Shown: positions 27,438-37,131 of the stretch, piece by piece
How the letters are laid out: the number at the start of each line of letters is the position of its first letter
How positions within the stretch are numbered: position 1 is the stretch's first letter
From: DASRLE01 sp963825315
Lineage (GTDB): Bacteria; Verrucomicrobiota; Verrucomicrobiia; Limisphaerales; Palsa-1400
Reading direction: 5' to 3'
Assembly: GCA_963825315.1 (NCBI GenBank)
Contig: CAWGST010000001.1
Location: forward strand, 744,001-808,000
Length of the DNA stretch: 64,000 nt
Position numbers and translations under genes: made by a program
Notes under the pieces: model-generated
What the model saw: the letters and a program-made list of their open reading frames with translations, nothing else
Told to the model about the DNA's origin: nothing
Databases searched by the model: none

Positions 27438-29141
27438 CTAGTTGGTCGGATAAAACTGCAACTTGTAGTACATATGCGGCGGTTTATTACTCGTCGTGTA
27501 AGGAGGGTTGGTGACTCCTTGAACGTAAGACCAGTGGGTCAAATCCGATGATTGCTGCAATTGCACATCAAGAGGTGGCCAGTTCAAGGTGATGGTACCG
27601 GACCCTGAGCCGCCTGTGCCGGGGTTGCCCGAAACGGTCAGCAACCCGCCCGGCCCGCCCGACTCGCCGCAATTTGGCCCGGGCAGCACGATGACCAGGA
27701 ATGAGCCTATGGTAACGTAGCCGCATTGGTCAAACGCCGTCACCGTCACAACGTTGGTCGAATTGATCGGGAAGCAGGTGTTCGTGGACGGATAGAAGAG
27801 CAGCGTCACGTTGGTGGAGGCGGTGCAGCAGCGGTCAATGGCAATGACGTTATACGGCACCTCCGTGCAATTACTGCAGGTATAGGCGACAACATTGGGG
27901 GCAATCAGGTGGATGCAGTTGGTGTTGCAATCGCCCGGCAGGACGGTCACGGTGAACACATTCGTGACGGGGGGGCTGCCGCAGGCATCGGAGGCTATGA
28001 CCGTGACCGGCGTTGATGTATTGACAGGGAAACAGGTTCCCTTGGGTGGGTTGAACAACTCGGAAACGTTGCTGCAGCAGTTATCGGTTGCGGTGACGTT
28101 GTATGGCACCACGGCGCAATTGCTGCAGGTGTAAACCAGGATGTTGGAGCTCTGGAGCGTAATGCAGGGGTTGCCGGGGCAATTTCCCGGCAATACGGTC
28201 ACCGAGAAGAAATTGGTGGCGCTGTTGCCGCAAGAATCGGTCGCCAAAACCTCCACGGTAGTGCTCGTGTTGACAGGGAAGCAGGTCGTTTCCGGCGGAT
28301 TATAAACCAGCGTTACAGCGCTGCAGCAGGTGTCAATCGCCGTGGCGGAAAAGGTCGCCGGCGCGCAACTGCCGCAGGTGAGAACGGTGATGTTCGAACA
28401 TTGAACAGTCAGGCACGAACTGCCGGGAACCGGTCCGTAAACCTGGCCGTTGAAAGTCGCGGTTCCGACAACGGCAGACGCCGGGACTAGGCCGTCGCCC
28501 AAACTTGGGTTGTAGAGGATCGCGAAGCTCGGCAGGTAAGCCGCTGGCGCCAATTCGCCCACGCCGTCGTTGGCGGGCAAGCCGATCGGAATGTCGGAGG
28601 TGTTCGCCGTAAAGGTAATGTGATCCACTTCATAATCAATGGTCCACGGAGCTCCCGTGTTATAATTATAAATGCCATATCCGGCGTTGAACAGAGTGGT
28701 ATAGGCTGCCCCGCCTTGCGTAAGGTAGGCCCCGCCCAGTGTAACATATCCCAGCGGTGTGAAGGCGCCAATCATGCTCGGCCCGACTGTTGCGGCGTAG
28801 TTGATTGTCCAACTATTCATCGTTCCCTGGTCGCAGTTGATGACGTCGTATTGGATGCGATTGGCCGGGATGTTGAGCGTGGTGTCGATGACGCCCGGGT
28901 CGGTGTAGGCGCCGGTGATCGTCACGGAGTCGGGCGAGCTGGAAAACTGCACGCATCCCACGGCTGTGGGGATTCCCCTGAGAAAGGAGAGTCCGGCCAC
29001 GACTGGGCGGGGCTGAATCAACAACCCGCCAGCCACGATGATGGACATTATTCCTGGATTGGCGCGCCGGAGAATTCGACACGCAAGGGCAGTCAGAAAA
29101 CCTGCGCAAACTTGATTTTTCATAACGTCTGTTCTTGTCAT
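27438..29141 (-). CDS. Secreted Cys-rich protein with three HYR-like repeats
   Basis: 567 residues: N-terminal hydrophobic export signal, a beta-rich domain to about residue 240, then three repeats of about 82 residues, each with a YTCSNC-like motif, a DxCC motif (TDNCCS, IDTCCS, IDRCC), TCFPVNTS or TCFPINST, a D-CG motif and a closing VTVLPG. This layout resembles HYR (hyalin repeat) domains but is richer in cysteine. The C-terminus (LQQSSDLTHWSYVQG to YYKLQF) is a module common at the end of Verrucomicrobial secreted proteins. An adhesive or structural role is guessed. A Met six codons in is an alternative start. Confidence 0.75.
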   Translation of the reverse strand: MTRTDVMKNQVCAGFLTALACRILRRANPGIMSIIVAGGLLIQPRPVVAGLSFLRGIPTAVGCVQFSSSPDSVTITGAYTDPGVIDTTLNIPANRIQYDVINCDQGTMNSWTINYAATVGPSMIGAFTPLGYVTLGGAYLTQGGAAYTTLFNAGYGIYNYNTGAPWTIDYEVDHITFTANTSDIPIGLPANDGVGELAPAAYLPSFAILYNPSLGDGLVPASAVVGTATFNGQVYGPVPGSSCLTVQCSNITVLTCGSCAPATFSATAIDTCCSAVTLVYNPPETTCFPVNTSTTVEVLATDSCGNSATNFFSVTVLPGNCPGNPCITLQSSNILVYTCSNCAVVPYNVTATDNCCSNVSELFNPPKGTCFPVNTSTPVTVIASDACGSPPVTNVFTVTVLPGDCNTNCIHLIAPNVVAYTCSNCTEVPYNVIAIDRCCTASTNVTLLFYPSTNTCFPINSTNVVTVTAFDQCGYVTIGSFLVIVLPGPNCGESGGPGGLLTVSGNPGTGGSGSGTITLNWPPLDVQLQQSSDLTHWSYVQGVTNPPYTTSNKPPHMYYKLQFYPTN

Positions 29142-29702
29142 TTCACGAACACTTTATCAGGCACTTGGGTCGCTTTTATGCGTTCCCATAACGGAATGCA
29201 AGCTTTATTCTCATTTATTATGCAAGTATAATACGATCTAATATAAATGACTCATGCAATGGAAGTCGCTCATTTGTGCTCTTCTTGTATTGCGCGATTA
29301 GGCGCAGGGAACAACTCTTCCCGGCAGAGACAATCCGTGCTCCTCCCTCAACGGCTCGCGCCATCCTGTCTGCGTCAAAAGGTGGCGTTGAAACCGCAAA
29401 GCAACTCACACACTTGCCTGCTGCCGCGATGATCCAATTATTCGCGTCCAAGTCCCACTGTCAAGGAAACAGATGTGTCGATTGTGTGAAATTCTGTCCA
29501 CTATTCGCTGAAAATCCCCCCGGCAACTGCCACGAACCGCCCCCGAACCGGGGTTCGCGCCAAGCCGTTGCCCGTTTCGGCGACAACCCAATCAGTCAAT
29601 ACGTCAGGAAAAAAGCTGTCGGGAAAAAAGCTCTCGGGGCGGGAAAAAAGCTTGCAAAACCCCGGAACCAGCCCAGCATCACTCGTAGAGGGAAAGAACC
29701 CC
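29142..29702. other. 561-base intergenic region
   Basis: Divergent promoters for the HYR-like gene and malic enzyme are expected here. No gene is recognised. An open frame continues upstream of the malic enzyme start but has no family similarity. It contains the AAAAAAGCT repeat listed separately. Confidence 0.4.
29607..29652 (+). repeat. Three direct repeats GGAAAAAAGCT before malic enzyme
   Basis: GGAAAAAAGCT at 29607, 29622 and 29642 (spacing 15 and 20 bases), ending 50 bases before the malic enzyme start. They could be operator-like sites in the leader, or a chance product of replication slippage. Confidence 0.6.
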
Positions 29703-31424
29703 ATGAATACCTCCGGCCAGGAAACACAACGCCAAAGCGGCGCAACAATCAAAACCAAGCTCACGGGATATGATCTGCTGAATAATTCCCGGCTGAACAA
29801 GGGGACTGCCTTTACGGAAAGGGAAAGGGATGCGTTCGCCCTGCATGGTTTATTGCCGCCTCATATTGGGACGCTGGAGGATCAGCGGGGGCGCCGTCAC
29901 ATGGCATTGGCGGCCCTGCCAACACCGCTGGAGAAATACACCTTCATGCGCGATGTCCAGAACACCAATGAGACTCTGTTTTACTCGCTCATTACACATC
30001 ATATCGAGGAAACCCTGCCCATTGTTTACACCCCCGCCGTTGGTGAAGGCTGTCAAAAATTCAGCCAGATCTGGCGCAAACCGCGCGGCCTCTTTCTCAG
30101 CTATCCCAATAAAGACCGCATCGATCAGATTTTCTCGCACCCGCGTTATGACGGGATCAAATGCATCGTCGTGAGCGATGGCGAACGCATTCTCGGCCTC
30201 GGTGATCAGGGCGCCGGAGGCATGGGCATTCCGATTGGCAAAATGGCCCTCTACACCGCCCTGGCAGGCATTCCGCCCGAATGCTGCCTGCCCATTCTGC
30301 TCGACGTGGGAACGGATAATGAAGAAAGATTGAAAGACCCCTTCTACATTGGCTGGCGGAGCCGCCGCGTTCGCGGCCCGGAGTATGACGATTTTGTCGA
30401 TACCTTCGTCTCGGCGGTCAAGCGCCGCTGGCCTCATGTCCTGCTGCAATGGGAAGATTTCTCCGGCATCAACGCGGAACGGTTTCTGGACCGCTATCGC
30501 AACCAACTCTGCACCTTTAATGACGACATCCAGGGCACTGCCGCCGTGGCCACAGGCACGTTGCTCTCGGCCATCACCGTGACAGGAATCCCGCTGCAAG
30601 AGCAGAGGGTTGTCTTCCTCGGTTTCGGCGGAGCCGGTCTTGGCATCGCCCAGTTGTTTCACTCCGTAATGCGGGACGCGGGATTGAGCGAACAGGAAGC
30701 CCATGAGCGTTTCTACGCCCTGAATCGGCGCGGGCTTCTCGTGGAAGGCGGAAAAGGCTTTCGCCCCGAACAGGCGCCCTTTGCCCGCAAGCGGTCCGAC
30801 CTGGCCGGATGGCAGCTCTCCGATCCCCAGGCAATCGGATTGCTCGACGTCGTCCGCCATGCCAGGCCAACGGTGCTGATCGGCGTTTCCGGCCAACCGG
30901 GTGCGTTTACGGAAGAGGTCACGCGCGCCATGGCCAAAAACACCCGGCGCCCCATCATCTTCCCCCTCTCCAACCCGACTTCGCTCTGCGAAGCCAAGCC
31001 GCAGGATATACTCGATTGGACGGAAGGCCGCGCGTTGATTGGGACTGGAAGCCCCTTTGCGCCGGCAAAGGTAAATGGCAAAGAGGTTCAGATCGACCAG
31101 ACCAACAACTCCTACATCTTTCCGGGCCTGGCGCTGGGCATCATCTCGTCCCGCGCCAAACATGTTTCCGATGCGATGATCAAGGCTTCCGCCCTCGCCC
31201 TGGCCGAACTTTCTCCAACCCGGCAGGACAAGCGCGCGAACCTCCTGCCACCGCTGTCTGGCATTCGTTCCGTCAGCCTGGAGGTGGCAAAGGCTGTGGG
31301 CAAGCAGGCCATAAAAGACGGGCTTGCCGCCGTGGACGAGGCGGGTTTTGAGAAAGAACTCGCGGCCAACATTTGGGACCCCGTGTATAAGCCTTACCAA
31401 CGCGCCGGTATTGGTGAACGTTGA
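29703..31424 (+). CDS. maeA: NAD-type malic enzyme
   Basis: Oxidatively decarboxylates malate to pyruvate, large-subunit SfcA/MaeA type. Conserved: TNETLFYSLI, LPIVYTPAVGEGCQKFS, VVSDGERILGLGDQG, TFNDDIQGTAAV, nucleotide loop FLGFGGAGLGIAQ and IFPLSNPT. 573 residues from the ATG at 29703, with GAGGGAAAG as ribosome site; the usual length is 540-570. The open frame runs further upstream without similarity, so that portion is not included. Confidence 0.93.
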   Translation: MNTSGQETQRQSGATIKTKLTGYDLLNNSRLNKGTAFTERERDAFALHGLLPPHIGTLEDQRGRRHMALAALPTPLEKYTFMRDVQNTNETLFYSLITHHIEETLPIVYTPAVGEGCQKFSQIWRKPRGLFLSYPNKDRIDQIFSHPRYDGIKCIVVSDGERILGLGDQGAGGMGIPIGKMALYTALAGIPPECCLPILLDVGTDNEERLKDPFYIGWRSRRVRGPEYDDFVDTFVSAVKRRWPHVLLQWEDFSGINAERFLDRYRNQLCTFNDDIQGTAAVATGTLLSAITVTGIPLQEQRVVFLGFGGAGLGIAQLFHSVMRDAGLSEQEAHERFYALNRRGLLVEGGKGFRPEQAPFARKRSDLAGWQLSDPQAIGLLDVVRHARPTVLIGVSGQPGAFTEEVTRAMAKNTRRPIIFPLSNPTSLCEAKPQDILDWTEGRALIGTGSPFAPAKVNGKEVQIDQTNNSYIFPGLALGIISSRAKHVSDAMIKASALALAELSPTRQDKRANLLPPLSGIRSVSLEVAKAVGKQAIKDGLAAVDEAGFEKELAANIWDPVYKPYQRAGIGER

Positions 31425-31509
31425 CCTTGCTACCGCATTTTTAAGAAAGGAGCAGCCAAGCCATTGCAGTTGACGCGCTTCCCGCCGGGAATTTGCGCAA
31501 TCCTGCAAG

Positions 31510-34500
31510 TTGAGCGAGTGTTCCCTCAAGCCGCAAGTCATTTCCGCCGATACTATAAGAACTCGTCTCAAGAACGGTGTGAGCGAAAATACGCGTCTGT
31601 CTCGGTCTGAATCCCCATTCCTCTGGGGCGCTCTCGTCTTGTGCCTCGCCGCGTCCCAATGCCTGGCGCTTGACCCGGAAAAGACCATCTTCCAATACAA
31701 TTGCAGGACTTGGACCGGCCAGAACGGCCTCCCGGCCGGCGGCGTCAATGCCATCACCCAAACCGCCGACGGCTACCTGTGGCTTGGAACCGCCGGGGGC
31801 CTTGTCTCGTTCGACGGCATTGAATTCAAATCCCTCGGCCTAAGCCACCTGCAAAGCCAGATCGTCACCAGCCTCTCCAGCTCCAGTGCCGGCGGCCTTT
31901 GGATCGGCATGGAGCATGGCGCCTTCGCCAACTGCGATGGACAAAACATTACCTACCAGGGCAGAGAGGCCTGGGGCGGCGTCAACCTCAACGTTCATTC
32001 CATCTTGGAAACCCCCGACCACGCGGTGTGGTTGGGGGCGGAGACTCAACTCGCCAGACTGTCCAAGGAGCATCTGTTTCAAACCATCAGCGACTACGAC
32101 ACCACTGTGCTCATGCAGGATTCCAAGGGCCGAATCTGGATCGGAACCGCCCATCGCGGCCTTTTCTGGTGGGAAAACGGAGTCCTCACCCAGTTCCCCA
32201 ATCATGCCGCCGATGCCCAGGAAATCCATGCCCTGGCCGAGGACAAAAGCGGACAGATCTGGATCGGCACCGATTGGGGGCCGCTCTGCTTCGATTCAAA
32301 CTTCCTGAGAAAAGACTTCCCTTTCCCGTGGTATCCCACCCGCGCCCTCCTCGTTGATCACGAGGGCACACTATGGATGGGAACCACCGGCGCGGGCTTG
32401 AACAAATACTGGAACGGCACGACCACTCCGTTTCGCAAACAGGACGGCCTGGCCGACGACTACGTTACCGCACTGGCCGAAGACCAGGAGGGCAACCTCT
32501 GGGTTGGCACCCGGGACGGTCTGAGTCAGTTTACCGACGTTAAAATCCCCACCTTTACCAAAGCCGAAGGAGTTCCCGCTGAGGTCATCGTGGACGTCTC
32601 AGCATCCCGCCGCGGCGGCCTTTGGCTGGCAACCGGCCGCGGCTTTGCCTACTTCGACGGAAAAGGCAGCAGCAGCACAACGCTCCTGGGTCTGACCAAC
32701 GAATACGTCAACAGAATCTTCGAGGCAAAAAACGGAGACATCCACGTCATCAACGGTTACAAGGACATCGAGATTTTCCGCGGCGCCAAGGTGCTCGCTC
32801 GCTACACCAACAGCGAGTGGCCCACCGCTTTTGGCGAGGATGACACCGGCGTGGTCGCCGGCGTCGGGAAAAACCTTTTCCGCGTTGGCACAAACTACTT
32901 TTCACCCTTCCAATTCGTCGGCGGTCAGAACCCGGAACTCGGCTGGATTTTCAACATTGCCCCCGGCCGCGACGGCTGCCTCTGGCTGGCCACCGACGCC
33001 GGCATTTGCCGCATCAAGGATGGCGTGTTCAAACTATGGTCCGCCAGGGATGGCCTTCCCGACAGCCACGTCGTCTGGGTCTGCGAAGACAACCAGGGCG
33101 TTGTCTGGGCCGGCCTGAACACAGGCATCGCGCGACTCAAAAATGGAAAACTTGTCGCCGTCAATCGCACACAGGGCTTGTTCGACAACATCATCCACGC
33201 AATCCTCCCGGACAATCACGGCCATATCTGGGTCGATTCCAGCCGCGGCTTCTTCAGCTTTGCCACCCAGGATTTCGATGAATTCGCCAGCGGCAAAACT
33301 GACCATGTCACATGCGCCGATTTCACCGGACTTGACGGGGTCAAGAGTTCGGAACGATTCCAGCAAACAGAAGCCGGCTGCAGGACACTCGACGGCCGCA
33401 TCTGGTTCCCCACGGCGCAGGGCGTCGTCGCGATTGATCCCGGCCGCATCAAAACCCAGTCCGTTCCTCCGCGCATTTATATCCAAAGCACCCGCGCCGA
33501 CGGAAAGGAACTCAGACCCGGCGAGAAAACCGCGCGCCCCGGCAAGGGTGACTTGGAATTCCAGTACGCCGGCCTGAGCTACATCGCCCCCCAGCGAATC
33601 CACTACCGCTACATGCTCGAGGGTTACAATAAGGAATGGGTTGACGCCGGCCTGCGCCGCTCCGCTTTCTACACCAACCTCAAACCCGGGCCATATCATT
33701 TCCTCGTCCAAGCCTGCAACGAAGACGGCGTCTGGAGCCGTGCCGCCGCATCCGTTGAGGTCAAACTGCTCCCCCACTTCTACCAGACTGCCTGGTTCAT
33801 TTTCCTTGTCGTCGCCGCCTTCATCGTCCTCCTCTTCGCAATCTACACCTGGCGCCTCAAGCGCCTCACCCACAAACAGGAACAATTGCAAAAAGCGCGC
33901 GACCTCCTCGAAATCAAAGTCGCGGAACGCACCCTCGAACTCCGCAAGGAAATCGAACAACGCAAACGCATCCAGGCCGAAATCGAAAACGTCCACCGCG
34001 AACTCGTCGATGCCTCCCGCCGCGCCGGCCAGGCCGAAGTCGCCACCAGCGTCCTCCACAACGTCGGCAACGTCCTGAACAGCGTCAACACCTCCGCCGG
34101 CGTCGTCACCGACCTCATGCGCGGCATCCCCGGCGATGGCATCGGCAAAGTCGCGGGCCTCCTCGAGGAACAGGGCGACGCCCTGGGCGAATACCTCAGC
34201 CGGGACAACCGCGCCGCCAGCGTCATCAACTACCTCAAGAGCCTTGACAAACACCTCGCCGCCCAGCAGGCCACCGTAATGTCCGAACTGCGCGAACTCA
34301 GCCAGAACATCGAACACATCAATCAAATCGTCGCCATGCAGCAAAGCTACGCGACAGTCTCCGGCGCCATCGAACCCCAATCCCTTCCCGCGCTGGTTGA
34401 AGACGCCGTCCGCATGCACGCCGCCGGCTTCGAACGCCACAACGTCCGCATCGTCCGCGAGTACGACGAGCTGCCTGATATTCCTCTTGACAAGCACAAG

Positions 34501-34848
34501 GTCCTCCAAATCCTCGTCAACCTCATCAGCAACGCCAGGCACTCCCTTTGCGCCAAGTCCGTTCAGCGGCGTCTCCTCACCATCGGCGTCCATCGCAACG
34601 GCGGCGGTTTCGTGCGCGTCTCAGTCTCCGACTCCGGCGTGGGAATCGATCCGGGGAACCTGACCCACGTCTTCGCACACGGCTTCACCACCCGCAAAGA
34701 CGGTCACGGCTTCGGCCTTCACAGCGGCGCGTTGGCCGCCAGGGAAATGGGCGGCTCCCTTCGCGCCCAGAGCGAGGGCCTGGGCAAAGGCGCCACCTTC
34801 ATCCTCGAACTCCCGTTCCACCCCGCCGAACACCCCGCAGCGGCATAA
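31510..34848 (+). CDS. Propeller-Y_Y_Y sensor histidine kinase
   Basis: 1112 residues. The export signal ends near CLAASQCLA; then two seven-bladed propellers built of Reg_prop repeats (DGYLWLGTAGGL, GQIWIGTDWG, GNLWVGTRDGL, GVVWAGLNTG); a Y_Y_Y domain about 680-755; one membrane span near 759-780; a coiled coil; then the kinase with phospho-acceptor H850 in SVLHNVGNVLNS and an ATPase domain (LVNLISNARHSL, DSGVGI, GHGFGLHSGALA). There is no receiver or AraC domain, unlike Bacteroidetes hybrid regulators, so the partner regulator must lie elsewhere. Such periplasmic propellers sense carbohydrates in relatives. The TTG start is uncertain. Confidence 0.85.
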   Translation: MSECSLKPQVISADTIRTRLKNGVSENTRLSRSESPFLWGALVLCLAASQCLALDPEKTIFQYNCRTWTGQNGLPAGGVNAITQTADGYLWLGTAGGLVSFDGIEFKSLGLSHLQSQIVTSLSSSSAGGLWIGMEHGAFANCDGQNITYQGREAWGGVNLNVHSILETPDHAVWLGAETQLARLSKEHLFQTISDYDTTVLMQDSKGRIWIGTAHRGLFWWENGVLTQFPNHAADAQEIHALAEDKSGQIWIGTDWGPLCFDSNFLRKDFPFPWYPTRALLVDHEGTLWMGTTGAGLNKYWNGTTTPFRKQDGLADDYVTALAEDQEGNLWVGTRDGLSQFTDVKIPTFTKAEGVPAEVIVDVSASRRGGLWLATGRGFAYFDGKGSSSTTLLGLTNEYVNRIFEAKNGDIHVINGYKDIEIFRGAKVLARYTNSEWPTAFGEDDTGVVAGVGKNLFRVGTNYFSPFQFVGGQNPELGWIFNIAPGRDGCLWLATDAGICRIKDGVFKLWSARDGLPDSHVVWVCEDNQGVVWAGLNTGIARLKNGKLVAVNRTQGLFDNIIHAILPDNHGHIWVDSSRGFFSFATQDFDEFASGKTDHVTCADFTGLDGVKSSERFQQTEAGCRTLDGRIWFPTAQGVVAIDPGRIKTQSVPPRIYIQSTRADGKELRPGEKTARPGKGDLEFQYAGLSYIAPQRIHYRYMLEGYNKEWVDAGLRRSAFYTNLKPGPYHFLVQACNEDGVWSRAAASVEVKLLPHFYQTAWFIFLVVAAFIVLLFAIYTWRLKRLTHKQEQLQKARDLLEIKVAERTLELRKEIEQRKRIQAEIENVHRELVDASRRAGQAEVATSVLHNVGNVLNSVNTSAGVVTDLMRGIPGDGIGKVAGLLEEQGDALGEYLSRDNRAASVINYLKSLDKHLAAQQATVMSELRELSQNIEHINQIVAMQQSYATVSGAIEPQSLPALVEDAVRMHAAGFERHNVRIVREYDELPDIPLDKHKVLQILVNLISNARHSLCAKSVQRRLLTIGVHRNGGGFVRVSVSDSGVGIDPGNLTHVFAHGFTTRKDGHGFGLHSGALAAREMGGSLRAQSEGLGKGATFILELPFHPAEHPAAA

Positions 34849-35012
34849 ACACAGGTGTGAAAACCCGGAGGGGGGCGGACATCAGCGCACAAATGTTTCC
34901 GCCGCCGCATTCAGAGGTGGAAGTTGGAACTTGCGCGCAAAGGATTGTGCCTTGCCTTGGCCGTTGCAACTGGTAACTTGGCTTCAATGCGGGCAAGCCC
35001 GCCCTTCCCAAT

Positions 35013-37106
35013 ATGGCTAAAATGCGGTTGTCAGGTTCGTTGAAAGAACCAGTGAAAGAGAACCCGCCTGGCGGCGCATCTTCGCCCGCCAAAATGGACG
35101 AACTCCAGGCGGGCGGGCTAACGCCGGCGCCGGCGGTTTCAAAACCCGCTGCCGGACCACAACCACCGGCCACAGAAACGAGTCTGCTGATAAAATCGCC
35201 AATCGTCCCAGCCGCCGCAAAGGCTGAACCAAATGCCGGGGAAAAATTCAGCGAAGCAACCAGCCCGTTGGCGCCAACGCCGCCAGCCATCGATCCAAAA
35301 CCCGTTGTCGAAAAAAAGACGATCGCGGAAGCCAAACCCGTCGCCGGGACAAAAGCGGCCGCTGAACCGAAACCGGCGGAGGCGCCGCTGGCCGGCGTCG
35401 AACTCAAGTCTGCGTCCAGCCCGGCGGCGCTGCCCGGGATTCCAAAACCAGCGCCGGCCGCCGTTCGTTCAGCGAAAAGGAAACAACTGCAACCGCCGGC
35501 GGCCCCCACTCCAGCCAAGCCGCTTTCCGAAGAAAAAATTCTCGAAGAAGTTCCCAAGTTAAAGGAGCCGGAACAGGAAAAGACCAAGCCGGTCGCCGGG
35601 GCATCGCCACCGTCCCGACCGTTCCTTCCTTCCATGTTCGTCGTGATGATTGCATCGGAACTGTCGCCGGTCGCCAAGGTGGGCGGGCTGGCGGATGTGG
35701 TGTATGGGCTGGCCCGGGAATTGGAAATACGCGGCAACCCGGTCGAGATCATTCTGCCAAAATACGACTGCATGCGCTACGACCATATCTGGGGCTTGAC
35801 CAAGACTTATGAAAATCTTTGGGTGCCGTGGTTCGGCGGCGCCATCAACACCTCGGTCTGGTTCGGCTTCGTGCATGGGCGCAAGTGCTTCTTCATCGAG
35901 CCGCATTCCGGCGACAATTTTTTCAACCGCAAATGCTTTTACGGCCAGGGTGATGACCTGCTGCGCTTCGCGTTTTTCTGCCGCGCGGCGCTGGAGTTCA
36001 TGTTAAAGACCGGCAAGCGCCCGGAAATCATCCACTGTCACGATTGGCAAACAGCGCTCGTGCCGGTGCTGCTTTACGAGATGTATCAGCAGTTGGGGAT
36101 GCGCCATCCGCGTGTGTGCTTCACCGTCCATAACTTCAAGCACCAAGGCGTGACCGGCGATCTCGTGCTCCGTGCGACCGGTTTGAACCGCCCGGAATAC
36201 TTCTTCCACTACGACCGGTTGCGCGACAACCACAATCCATGCGCGATCAACCTGATGAAAGGCGGGATTGTCTATTCGAATTTTGTGACGACCGTTTCGC
36301 CGCGGCACGCATGGGAGGCCAAGGATGGCGGGCAGGCGCACGGGCTTGAACCGACTTTGCACACGCATCACTACAAATATGGCGGCGTACTCAACGGCTT
36401 GGATTACGATCAATTCAACCCGCAAACCGACCCGTGCATTCCCTCCAAATACACCGTTGAATCCATCGAGAAAAAATACGAAAACAAGAAGGCGCTGCGC
36501 CATCGCTTCTGGCTGGCCGACAATCAAAAGCCGATTGTTGCTTTCGTCGGCCGCCTTGATCCGCAGAAGGGTCTGGAACTGGTGCGGCACGCGATTTTTT
36601 ACAGCCTGCAGCACGGCGCGCAATTTGTGCTGCTGGGCAGCAGTCCGGAGCACGGGATCAACGACCATTTCTGGGGGCTGAAAAGATGTTTGAACGACAA
36701 CCCGGACTGCCATCTGGAAATCGCCTACAACGAAGAACTGGCGCATTTGATTTACGCCGGCGCGGACATGATCGTGGTGCCCAGCCGCTTCGAGCCGTGC
36801 GGCCTGGCGCAGCTCATCGCGTTGCGCTACGGCACTGTGCCGATTGCGCGCTCGGTCGGCGGACTGGTGGACACCGTGTTCGACAAGGACGATTCCCACC
36901 GGCCCCTGCACGAGCGCAACGGCTACGTCTTTGACCACGCCGACAACGCCGGCATCGAATCGGCGTTGCAACGGGCCATCGCCTGTTACTATCAGTTCCC
37001 GGAACATTTCCGCCACCTCATGCTCAACGGCATGCGCAGCGATTATTCCTGGAATCATCCGGCCCAGCATTACCTGAACATTTACGATTACATCCGGGAC
37101 AAATGA
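35013..37106 (+). CDS. glgA: Glycogen/starch synthase (GT5) with N-terminal extension
   Basis: Adds glucose from a nucleotide sugar, normally ADP-glucose, to alpha-1,4-glucan. The catalytic domain begins at about residue 208 with MFVVMIASELSPVAKVGGLA, which holds the K-x-G-G substrate loop, and continues through HCHDWQTALVP, FVGRLDPQKGLEL and PSRFEPCGLAQL. Before it are about 205 residues rich in Pro, Ala and Lys with no predicted fold, absent from ordinary GlgA (about 480 residues). The ATG at 35013 is the first in frame. glgB follows 25 bases later with an AAGGA ribosome site. Confidence 0.9.
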   Translation: MAKMRLSGSLKEPVKENPPGGASSPAKMDELQAGGLTPAPAVSKPAAGPQPPATETSLLIKSPIVPAAAKAEPNAGEKFSEATSPLAPTPPAIDPKPVVEKKTIAEAKPVAGTKAAAEPKPAEAPLAGVELKSASSPAALPGIPKPAPAAVRSAKRKQLQPPAAPTPAKPLSEEKILEEVPKLKEPEQEKTKPVAGASPPSRPFLPSMFVVMIASELSPVAKVGGLADVVYGLARELEIRGNPVEIILPKYDCMRYDHIWGLTKTYENLWVPWFGGAINTSVWFGFVHGRKCFFIEPHSGDNFFNRKCFYGQGDDLLRFAFFCRAALEFMLKTGKRPEIIHCHDWQTALVPVLLYEMYQQLGMRHPRVCFTVHNFKHQGVTGDLVLRATGLNRPEYFFHYDRLRDNHNPCAINLMKGGIVYSNFVTTVSPRHAWEAKDGGQAHGLEPTLHTHHYKYGGVLNGLDYDQFNPQTDPCIPSKYTVESIEKKYENKKALRHRFWLADNQKPIVAFVGRLDPQKGLELVRHAIFYSLQHGAQFVLLGSSPEHGINDHFWGLKRCLNDNPDCHLEIAYNEELAHLIYAGADMIVVPSRFEPCGLAQLIALRYGTVPIARSVGGLVDTVFDKDDSHRPLHERNGYVFDHADNAGIESALQRAIACYYQFPEHFRHLMLNGMRSDYSWNHPAQHYLNIYDYIRDK

Positions 37107-37131
37107 GTCTGTCACAACAAGGAAAAAGTTC

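Noticed and set aside
29276..29773. 165-codon frame before malic enzyme as a Cys-containing ferredoxin-like protein
   Set aside because: CVDCVKFCPLF looks suggestive but the four-cysteine ferredoxin pattern is incomplete and the frame overlaps the malic enzyme start in another frame.
33034..34593. 519-codon minus-strand frame, Asp/Glu/Val-rich
   Set aside because: Antisense of the sensor kinase; high third-position GC keeps it open. No homologous motifs.
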